DNA of 5,226 nucleotides from Deltaproteobacteria bacterium (GTDB lineage: Bacteria; Desulfobacterota; Desulfobacteria; Desulfobacterales; ETH-SRB1): NCBI GenBank assembly GCA_030262795.1, contig JAJSZO010000065.1:1-5226 (forward strand), given 5' to 3'. The notes beneath the pieces were generated by a model. The model searched no databases, was not told the origin of the DNA, and worked only from the letters and a program-made list of their open reading frames with translations. Below, piece after piece: positions 1 through 5,226 of this stretch. Both the position numbers and the translations under genes were made by a program. Every line of letters begins with the position of its first letter. Position 1 is the first letter of the stretch.

Positions 1-1521
1 TGGAACACGCCCAAGCTGCTCCAGGTGGTGCAAACCGTCTATTCCACCAGGGTCAGTCATCCTTTGACTGATCTGTTTGCCGGCAAATGGGATTTTGAAC
101 AACCGTCTGACTGGCAGGAGTGGATACGCAGATGGCTTCAGTCTGAGGGAGCTGTGGCCCGGTTGAATCAATCGCAGCAACATGCATTGCAATTGCCTTT
201 TCAATACGCATTGAGCCTGATTCAGGGCCCGCCCGGAACCGGCAAAACAAACCTTCTGGGCTGGATTCTGATCGCCTTGATTCGCCACGCCAAGACAACC
301 GGCAGCAAGCTTCGTATAGCAGTAAGCGGATCTACCCATCAGGCAATTGACCAGGTACTGAGCAAGGTAGTTAACCTTGTGAACACCCATGATTTGCAGG
401 ATTTTCCTGCCAAGTGTATCAAATTGGGAAGATGGGAAGGCCCGGAGTTTGAAGAAAAAAATGAAAACATGCAGGTGGAACCGTTGACAGACGCCCGCCA
501 GGCTTTACTCTCTCCTTACCTTATTCTTGGATCAACTGGTTACGGGTTGTATAATATGTTTCAAAACCACAACAACAGCAATACATCCCCCAAACCATTT
601 GATTGGGTAATTTTTGATGAAGCGTCACAGATGCTTGCGCCTCAGGCCATGCTGAGCCTGATTTACGGCAAAGGTAATTTTATCTTCCTTGGAGATATCC
701 ACCAGTTGCCGCCGGTAATCCGCTCGGCAACATTCAAGGAAGAGCCGTGGATAGAAGACTTGCATGACGAATCAATTGAAACAGAAGCGCGTTGTTCGCT
801 GCTCAATGTTCTGCTCCGGCATTATCCGCACCATAGCAAACAGTTAGATATAACATACCGGATGAATGAAGAAATCTGCATGTTTCCAAGTCAAACCTGG
901 TACGATTCCACATTGCGTCCGGCACCGGAAAATGCAGGGGCACAACTATCCCTGAATGGCCCGTCAAAAAATGACCTGCTTGATAAGATTATTGATCCGC
1001 AAAAACCGGTTGTTCTTGTGCTGACAGATCATCAAGGCTGTTATCAGGAATCAGCGATTGAGGCGGAAATAATAGCCCGATTGGCCTGCCGTTTGCTGGT
1101 AGACAGAGGTGTGGATAAAAAACAATTGGCGCTTATCTCTCCGCACCGGGCCCAAAACAACGCAATCGCAAGGCGTCTGAGCGAACTTTCAGGCAGGGAC
1201 ACTGCGGACTTGCCTTTGATTGACACGGTGGAACGGATTCAGGGCGCTGAACGGGATGTAATCCTGTTCGGCTTTACATGTTCCGACCCTGATCACGTTC
1301 TCAGCGAATTCCTGAATAATCCCAACAGATTCAACGTAGCAATGACGCGAGCCCGCAAGAAATTGATTGTAGCAGGCAGCAAGACCTTCTTTTCAGCTAT
1401 TGCTCACTCAGAAAAACAACTACAGGCCAATGCCTGCTTTAAAGCTTTTTTTGAGCACTGCCACAAAAATGACTGTTGTTTTGAACTCGCGTCAGATGGA
1501 TCCCTGGTTTCTGATAACTGA
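1..1521 (+). CDS. Superfamily 1 (UPF1/DNA2-like) helicase, C-terminal part; 5' end outside the window
   Basis: This is an ATP-dependent nucleic-acid helicase or translocase with an AAA_11/AAA_12-type core. Residues are numbered from the GTG at 25. A Q-motif-like LNQSQQHA lies at 47-54, Walker A GPPGTGKT at 68-75, motif Ia around SGSTHQA at 101-107, Walker B/motif II FDEAS at 197-201, motif III GDIHQLPP at 223-230, motif IV-like TYRMN at 277-281, motif V VERIQGAERD at 402-411, and motif VI FNVAMTRARKK at 436-446. All the motifs needed for ATP hydrolysis and RNA/DNA coupling are therefore present. The frame stays open from 25 back to base 1 (WNTPKLLQ), and the GTG codons at 25 and 28 have no convincing Shine-Dalgarno sequence, so the true start is probably upstream. 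UPF1/DNA2-type bacterial proteins often carry an N-terminal nuclease or accessory domain, which cannot be seen here. The stop is TGA at 1519-1521. Base composition is richer in G+C than the genes downstream. The family is confident; the substrate (DNA or RNA) and biological role are unknown. Confidence 0.9.
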   Translation, partial: WNTPKLLQVVQTVYSTRVSHPLTDLFAGKWDFEQPSDWQEWIRRWLQSEGAVARLNQSQQHALQLPFQYALSLIQGPPGTGKTNLLGWILIALIRHAKTTGSKLRIAVSGSTHQAIDQVLSKVVNLVNTHDLQDFPAKCIKLGRWEGPEFEEKNENMQVEPLTDARQALLSPYLILGSTGYGLYNMFQNHNNSNTSPKPFDWVIFDEASQMLAPQAMLSLIYGKGNFIFLGDIHQLPPVIRSATFKEEPWIEDLHDESIETEARCSLLNVLLRHYPHHSKQLDITYRMNEEICMFPSQTWYDSTLRPAPENAGAQLSLNGPSKNDLLDKIIDPQKPVVLVLTDHQGCYQESAIEAEIIARLACRLLVDRGVDKKQLALISPHRAQNNAIARRLSELSGRDTADLPLIDTVERIQGAERDVILFGFTCSDPDHVLSEFLNNPNRFNVAMTRARKKLIVAGSKTFFSAIAHSEKQLQANACFKAFFEHCHKNDCCFELASDGSLVSDN

Positions 1522-1548
1522 TTTACAGTTCAAACCACTCCTGCTTGC

Positions 1549-1562
1549 GCGGACAAATCCGC
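1549..1562 (+). terminator. Weak hairpin after the helicase gene, possible terminator
   Basis: GCGGA (1549-1553) can pair with TCCGC (1558-1562) across a CAAA loop, and TCTTT follows. It lies 27 bases after the helicase stop, which is the right place for an intrinsic terminator. The stem is only 5 bp and the T-run is short and interrupted, so it may be chance or at most a weak terminator. Confidence 0.25.
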
Positions 1563-1595
1563 TCTTTAAGATGTGACACATTTTTATCGCTATCA

Positions 1596-1639
1596 AGCAA
1601 ATATATCAGCTAATTTATTTGCCTGGTAGCAAATATATC
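1596..1639 (+). repeat. Three GCAAATA boxes (two direct, one inverted) upstream of the DUF4143 ATPase gene
   Basis: The 12-mer AGCAAATATATC occurs perfectly at 1596-1607 and again at 1628-1639, 32 bases apart start to start, close to three helical turns. Between them the inverted core TATTTGC lies at 1616-1622. It can pair with GCAAATA at 1629-1635 across a 6-base CTGGTA loop, or with GCAAATA at 1597-1603 across 12 bases. The array ends 35 bases before the ATG at 1675. Phased boxes in an AT-rich promoter region look like an operator, but no binding protein can be named. AT-richness raises the chance of coincidental repeats. Confidence 0.5.
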
Positions 1640-1674
1640 TTGACCCTCTTCCTTGAATATGCGATGATGCTTTT

Positions 1675-2847
1675 ATGTTAAAAGATAGATACTTAACAAA
1701 ATATATTCTTGAAGACCTGCTTGATAAAATGGTGTTCGTAGGTGGGGCACGTCAAGTTGGCAAAACAACACTTGCAAAAAAAATTGTTGCCTCAAACTTT
1801 TCTACGCCTTGCTATTATAACTGGGATAGCCAAAAAGACCGCCGAATGATAATGAGATCTGACTGGCCTGGAAATGCTGATCTGATTATTCTTGATGAAA
1901 TACACAAATACAAGAAATGGAAATCATTTGTAAAAGGGGAATACGACACTCTCAAAGAAAAATTCAGATTTATGATTACAGGTAGCGCTCGTCTTGACCT
2001 TTACAGAAAAGGCGGGGATTCAATGCAGGGTCGATATCACTACTACCGGCTGCATCCTTTTTCCATGTCTGAATTAACAGGCAAACATCATGTGCCGGAT
2101 ATCTTCAGAGAGCTGCCATTAAGCACAAAGAATGAGAACGATATGTTGTTATCTCTTGATAGATTCGGGGGCTTTCCTGAGCCTTTTATCAAACAGAATG
2201 AAAGGACATTGAGAAGATGGCATAACGAAAAAAACAGCAGGTTGTTTCGTGAGGATATCAGGGACATTCAGAAGCTTAGAGATATTGCGGGGATTCAGCT
2301 CCTCAGTGATATGCTTCCTGACAGGGTCGCCTCGCTTCTGTCTGTTAACTCCCTCAGAGAAGATCTTGAAGTAAGCCACAGGGCCGTGACAAACTGGCTG
2401 AATATCCTTGAAACTTTTTATTATTGTTTCAGGATTTATCCATTTATTGGAAAAAATTATCGATCACTAAAAAAGGAACCAAAGCTCTATCTGATAGACT
2501 GGTCGGAAATCAGCGATGAAGCAAAAAGGTTTGAAAACTTTATAGCATCACATCTCTTGAAATTAGTGCACTTTCTTTATGACTATGAGGGATACGGAAT
2601 GAATCTGTATTTCTTGAGGAACGTAGACAAGAAGGAAGTGGATTTTTTTGTGACCGTTGATAACAAACCATGGTTTGCGGTTGAAGTCAAGATTGGTGAC
2701 ACGAGTGTTTCACCACATCTTCATTATTACAGGGAAAGGCTCAACATTCCATATTGCTACCAGGTAGTAAAAAAGTCCGGTGTGAACCGGCTTATAAACG
2801 GGATTCGTATTGTTTCTGCGGACAGGTTCTTGTGTGGGCTAATATAA
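1675..2847 (+). CDS. AAA_14/DUF4143-family ATPase, complete, 390 aa
   Basis: This P-loop ATPase belongs to the widespread AAA_14 + DUF4143 group, whose cellular role is not established. The N-terminal ATPase part has Walker A GGARQVGKTT (residues 23-32), Walker B LIILDEIHK (70-78), a sensor-like ITGSARLD (101-108), and the family's typical QGR (118-120) and FSMSE (129-133). A GGFPEPF motif (165-171) leads into the DUF4143 part, with FREDIRDI (191-198) and a winged-helix-like stretch around 229-247. The C-terminus has EVDFFV (321-326) and AVEVKIG (335-341). D323, E337 and K339 fit the D...ExK pattern of a PD-(D/E)XK nuclease fold. Length is usual for the family. The ATG at 1675 is the only sensible start, because an in-frame TGA lies at 1654-1656. 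No clear Shine-Dalgarno sequence precedes it (GATGATGCTTTT), so initiation may be weak. The gene is separated by 153 bases from the helicase and 77 bases from lnt, so it is probably its own unit. Members are often patchily distributed and horizontally transferred. Confidence 0.88.
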   Translation: MLKDRYLTKYILEDLLDKMVFVGGARQVGKTTLAKKIVASNFSTPCYYNWDSQKDRRMIMRSDWPGNADLIILDEIHKYKKWKSFVKGEYDTLKEKFRFMITGSARLDLYRKGGDSMQGRYHYYRLHPFSMSELTGKHHVPDIFRELPLSTKNENDMLLSLDRFGGFPEPFIKQNERTLRRWHNEKNSRLFREDIRDIQKLRDIAGIQLLSDMLPDRVASLLSVNSLREDLEVSHRAVTNWLNILETFYYCFRIYPFIGKNYRSLKKEPKLYLIDWSEISDEAKRFENFIASHLLKLVHFLYDYEGYGMNLYFLRNVDKKEVDFFVTVDNKPWFAVEVKIGDTSVSPHLHYYRERLNIPYCYQVVKKSGVNRLINGIRIVSADRFLCGLI

Positions 2848-2890
2848 CTGGTTTTGTTCGCGGCAAGCTGTATGGAATTTAACCCAAAAA

Positions 2891-2920
2891 ATCTGCGTAA
2901 CTCTGCGTAATTTGTGGATT
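2891..2920 (+). repeat. Tandem 10-bp units (ATCTGCGTAA, CTCTGCGTAA, degenerate third) before lnt
   Basis: ATCTGCGTAA at 2891-2900 is followed directly by CTCTGCGTAA at 2901-2910, nine of ten bases identical, and then by the diverged TTTGTGGATT at 2911-2920. Similar 'CTGCGTAAT...GTGGAT' strings recur between genes in many environmental bacterial genomes as far as I recall, so this is probably one copy of a dispersed intergenic repeat. It ends 4 bases before the lnt start codon and supplies the only Shine-Dalgarno-like GGAT (2916-2919). The unit contains an in-frame TAA (2898-2900) that limits how far lnt can extend upstream. Confidence 0.6.
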
Positions 2921-2924
2921 AAAA

Positions 2925-4523
2925 TTGAAAACAATAAGTATTAACAGATCAAATATCATTCTATCTATTTTAAGCGGCTTTCTTTTAACCTGTTCTTTCC
3001 CGAAAATCGGCATTGACCGGCTTGCGTGGTTTGCTCTTGTACCATTGCTTATTTCCTTAAAAAACAGCTCGTTAACAAATAGTTTTCGCCTTGGTTTTCT
3101 TGCAGGACTTGCACATTATATTACCCTTGTTTACTGGCTTTTCCATACCATGCAAACCTATGGTCATCTTCCTTTTTATCTATGCGTATCCGTTCTTTTT
3201 CTGTTAGCATCTTATCTATCTCTTTATCTTGCTGTTTTTTCAATTATCGTTAAAAGACTATGTTCAAAACCTGTAACCTGTCTTTTTATTATTCCTTTTT
3301 CATGGGTTGCTCTGGAATATATTCGCAATTATCTTTTTTCAGGGTTTCCCTGGGGACTGATTGGATACTCCCAATTTAACAGGTTGCATCTTATACAGAT
3401 ATCGGATATATTTGGAATATATGGAGTGTCTTTTCTGATTGCCCTCGCTAATGCGACAATTTTTCTAACATTTCTTTATATCACGAAAAGCAAATGGAAA
3501 GAGATACCGGTTAAAAAACGTCTTGCCGGAGGGTCGATATCTGTTTTTGTCTTGATGATATGTATTGTTTTCATTTATGGAAAATGGCGAATTGAATCAA
3601 TTGACAACCTGATCTCTGCTTCAAAGTCTTTAAAAGTTACAATTGTTCAGGGGAATATCGAACAATCAATAAAGTGGAACCCTGCATTTCAAACAGCAAC
3701 CACGGAAAAATACGTCAATTTATCGCTTTCAGCCAAAGAAGAAAAGCCTGATCTCGTGGTCTGGCCTGAAACGGCAACCCCCTTTTACTTTTTATACGAC
3801 AGACCGTTGTCAGAAAAAGTTCAAAAAGGAATTCATGATACAAACACGAATTTTCTGATAGGCAGCCCTTCTTTTGTCCGCGGGGAAAGCATTATAGAGT
3901 ACTACAATAGCGCCTACCTGATGAGCCCGGATGGAAGGGTATGCGGAAAATATGACAAGACACACCTTGTTCCATTTGGAGAATATGTTCCTTTTAAAAA
4001 ATGGCTGCCGTTTATTGGTAAAATGGTTGAAGCTGTTGGAGATTTCAGCACTGGACAAAAAGGAAAAACTATCAAGTGGAATAATTACAACCTGGGATTA
4101 CTGATTTGTTATGAAATCATTTTCCCGGAGCTTTCCGGAGCCATGGCAAAAAATGATGCTACACTACTTGTCAACATCACCAATGATGCATGGTATGGCA
4201 GAACAAGTGCTCCTTATCAGCACTTTTCAATGGCAGTGTTCAGAGCAATAGAAAACAGACGATCTCTAATAAGAGCGGCAAATACAGGTATAAGTGGATT
4301 CATAGACCCTGTTGGAAGGATTATAGATTCGACCTCACTCTTTCAGGAAAAAGTCATAACCCGATCCGTTCCGATAATACATAAGACATCCATCTATACC
4401 GGATTTGGTGATCTTTTCGCCATTGCATGCCTGATAGTTATGCTTATATTTTCGATGAGACTAATCTATATTACCAAAATAAGGAGAAAAAATGTCTACA
4501 GAACTCAAACAAAATATAAATGA
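2925..4523 (+). CDS. lnt: Apolipoprotein N-acyltransferase Lnt, complete, 532 aa, TTG start
   Basis: Lnt is an inner-membrane enzyme for the last step of lipoprotein maturation. It moves an acyl chain from a phospholipid to the amino group of the lipid-modified N-terminal cysteine. The first half is strongly hydrophobic, with likely membrane segments near residues 9-26, 31-47, 55-75, 84-110, 117-133, 163-187 and 204-219. The periplasmic carbon-nitrogen-hydrolase domain spans about 236-480, and a last membrane segment lies at about 494-517. The catalytic triad is visible: E282 in WPETATP, K345 in KYDKTHLVPFGEY and C395 in ICYEIIFPE, matching E. coli E267, K335 and C387. E353, Y396 and E397 are also kept. 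Length is close to E. coli Lnt (512 aa). TTG at 2925 is chosen because an in-frame TAA lies at 2898-2900, the next in-frame Met is residue 76, beyond the first membrane segments, and a weak GGAT sits 5 bases upstream. The last 32 bases overlap prfB in another frame. The stop is UGA, which is read by RF2, the product of the next gene. Confidence 0.96.
   Translation: MKTISINRSNIILSILSGFLLTCSFPKIGIDRLAWFALVPLLISLKNSSLTNSFRLGFLAGLAHYITLVYWLFHTMQTYGHLPFYLCVSVLFLLASYLSLYLAVFSIIVKRLCSKPVTCLFIIPFSWVALEYIRNYLFSGFPWGLIGYSQFNRLHLIQISDIFGIYGVSFLIALANATIFLTFLYITKSKWKEIPVKKRLAGGSISVFVLMICIVFIYGKWRIESIDNLISASKSLKVTIVQGNIEQSIKWNPAFQTATTEKYVNLSLSAKEEKPDLVVWPETATPFYFLYDRPLSEKVQKGIHDTNTNFLIGSPSFVRGESIIEYYNSAYLMSPDGRVCGKYDKTHLVPFGEYVPFKKWLPFIGKMVEAVGDFSTGQKGKTIKWNNYNLGLLICYEIIFPELSGAMAKNDATLLVNITNDAWYGRTSAPYQHFSMAVFRAIENRRSLIRAANTGISGFIDPVGRIIDSTSLFQEKVITRSVPIIHKTSIYTGFGDLFAIACLIVMLIFSMRLIYITKIRRKNVYRTQTKYK
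4481..4486 (+). promoter_or_regulatory. Shine-Dalgarno sequence of prfB, inside the lnt coding region
   Basis: AAGGAG at 4481-4486, followed by five A's, sits before the ATG at 4492. It is the strongest ribosome-binding site in the window and fixes the prfB start, even though that start lies within the end of lnt. Ribosomes finishing lnt pass directly over it, which favours translational coupling. Confidence 0.85.
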
Positions 4524-5226
4524 ACTTTATGTTAAATTAGAACATCTTAAGGATTATCTTTGACCTTGCAGGCAAATCAAAAAGACTAAAAGAAATTGAG
4601 GACATGATTGCAAAAGACGGCTTTTGGGATAAACAAGAAGAAACTACACCTGTTCTAAAAGAACGTGCATTGCTTACAAGCAAGGTCGAAAGTTTTAACA
4701 AACTTTTTAATGATCTTGAAGAAAGTGAAATACTGCTGGATCTGGCCATTGATGAATCAGACTCAGATACCATTGAAGAAGTCTCCATCCAAACCAAAGC
4801 AATAGACAAAGAAATCAGGAAACTGTTACTTGAGCTAATGCTTGATGGAAAAGATGATAAAAACAACGCTATTGTTTCAATCAATGCAGGTGCCGGCGGA
4901 ACCGATGCTCAGGACTGGGCTGAAATGCTTTTTAGGATGTATATAAGATGGACTGAACAAAAAGGTTTTCAAGTCAAAACAATTGACTTTCAGCCTGGTG
5001 ATGAAGCAGGAATTAAAGGAGTAACTTTTACTGCAAGCGGAGATTACGCTTATGGATATTTGAAGGCAGAAAAAGGAATTCACCGTCTCGTTAGAATTTC
5101 TCCGTTTAATGCGAGCAGTAAAAGGCATACATCCTTTGCGTCCGTATTTGTTTATCCTGAACTTGATAAAACAATTATTATTGATATTGAAGACAAAGAC
5201 CTGCGTATAGATGTCTACAGGGCAAG
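4492..5226 (+). CDS. prfB: Peptide chain release factor 2 (RF2), with +1 programmed frameshift; 3' end outside the window
   Basis: RF2 reads UGA and UAA in the ribosomal A site and triggers peptide release. Translation starts at ATG 4492 after a good AAGGAG. The first 23 codons (MSTELKQN... to KDYL) end at an in-frame TGA at 4561-4563. After a +1 shift at CTT TGA C, the frame continues from GAC at 4562 to the right edge without a stop, giving 244 visible residues. Numbered on the shifted product, the acidic N-terminal helical domain covers about 1-120. The codon-recognition tripeptide SPF is at 203-205 in RISPFNASSKRHTSF, close to E. coli 205-207. INAGAGGTDAQDWAEML (131-147) and EKGIHRLVRISPF (193-205) are strongly RF2-like. 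The window stops at DVYRA, so the catalytic GGQ loop should begin within roughly the next 15 bases. The last residue, A244, aligns with E. coli position 246, Thr in K-12 and Ala in most RF2s. The gene overlaps lnt by 32 nt and is probably co-transcribed. It should be annotated as a joined CDS (4492-4560 plus 4562-5226), not as a pseudogene. Confidence 0.95.
4548..4564 (+). promoter_or_regulatory. prfB +1 programmed frameshift site (TAAGGATTATCTTTGAC)
   Basis: An internal Shine-Dalgarno-like TAAGGA (4548-4553) is followed by TTAT, the slippery Leu codon CTT (4558-4560), the in-frame TGA (4561-4563) and C (4564). The layout matches E. coli prfB codon for codon (AGG GGG TAT CTT TGA C there, AAG GAT TAT CTT TGA C here). 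In the known mechanism, low RF2 makes the ribosome pause at UGA. The internal SD then pairs with 16S rRNA and the peptidyl-tRNA slips from CUU to UUU, restoring the RF2 frame. High RF2 terminates at UGA and yields only a 23-residue peptide. RF2 thereby controls its own level. Confidence 0.95.

Noticed and set aside
53..1226. Antisense frames of 81 and 60 codons within the helicase gene
   Set aside because: They overlap helicase motifs in the sense strand and give no recognisable protein. The same reasoning removes the antisense frame 2149-2379 inside the DUF4143 ATPase gene.
1..2847. Helicase plus DUF4143 ATPase as a two-gene defence system
   Set aside because: A 153-base gap, a possible terminator between them, differing composition and no known helicase-DUF4143 defence pairing argue against a single module. 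Upstream sequence would be needed to reopen the idea.
2848..2890. Terminator or promoter between the DUF4143 ATPase and lnt
   Set aside because: No stable hairpin with a T-run and no convincingly spaced -35/-10 pair could be found by eye in this short gap.
2891..2920. The tandem 10-mers as a CRISPR array or origin iterons
   Set aside because: The units are too short, have no spacers, number only two to three, and have no adjacent cas or replication initiator gene.
3810..4384. An antisense frame (3810-4058) and a nested + frame (4190-4384) within lnt
   Set aside because: Both lie wholly inside the conserved catalytic domain of Lnt, have no family resemblance, and have no convincing ribosome-binding site.
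4561..4563. In-frame TGA read as a nonsense mutation making prfB a pseudogene
   Set aside because: The context is the canonical prfB +1 recoding signal, and the shifted frame continues for 221 codons with conserved RF2 motifs, including SPF.
4537..5128. Two minus-strand open frames of 115 and 83 codons over the right end
   Set aside because: Their products are low-complexity, Ser/Leu-rich or unrecognisable, and they lie antisense to clearly conserved RF2 coding sequence. They are shadows of prfB.

Overview
The window carries four protein genes, all on the + strand, and both edges cut a gene. It reads like Gram-negative, AT-leaning chromosomal DNA. Lnt implies an outer-membrane lipoprotein pathway. 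The lnt-prfB pair, a DUF4143 ATPase and short 'CTGCGTAA' repeats would fit an anaerobic Desulfobacterota-like (deltaproteobacterial) genome, but that assignment is recollection and inference and no marker here settles it.

Layout. (1) Positions 1-1521 hold the C-terminal part of a superfamily 1 helicase of the UPF1/DNA2 type, whose reading frame is open to the left edge. (2) Positions 1522-1674 are an AT-rich gap with a weak hairpin just after the helicase and three GCAAATA boxes just before the next gene. (3) Positions 1675-2847 hold a complete AAA_14/DUF4143 ATPase that keeps PD-(D/E)XK-like residues at its C-terminus. (4) Positions 2848-2924 are a short gap ending in tandem 10-bp units. (5) Positions 2925-4523 hold a complete lnt (apolipoprotein N-acyltransferase) that starts with TTG. 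(6) Positions 4492-5226 hold prfB (release factor 2). It overlaps the end of lnt by 32 nt, contains the classical +1 programmed frameshift at an in-frame UGA (4561-4563), and is cut by the right edge just before the GGQ loop.

lnt and prfB form a tight two-gene transcription unit of housekeeping function: lipoprotein maturation and translation termination. The two genes to the left are accessory in character. By hand counts of single 60-base rows, the helicase is clearly richer in G+C (about half in several rows) than lnt (about a third in some rows), which suggests a composition boundary near 1520-1680. Nothing shows that the helicase and the DUF4143 ATPase act together. I found no RNA gene, CRISPR array, insertion sequence or attachment site. 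The best-supported unusual elements are the prfB recoding site, the out-of-frame lnt-prfB overlap, the repeat next to the lnt start, and the box array in front of the DUF4143 ATPase.
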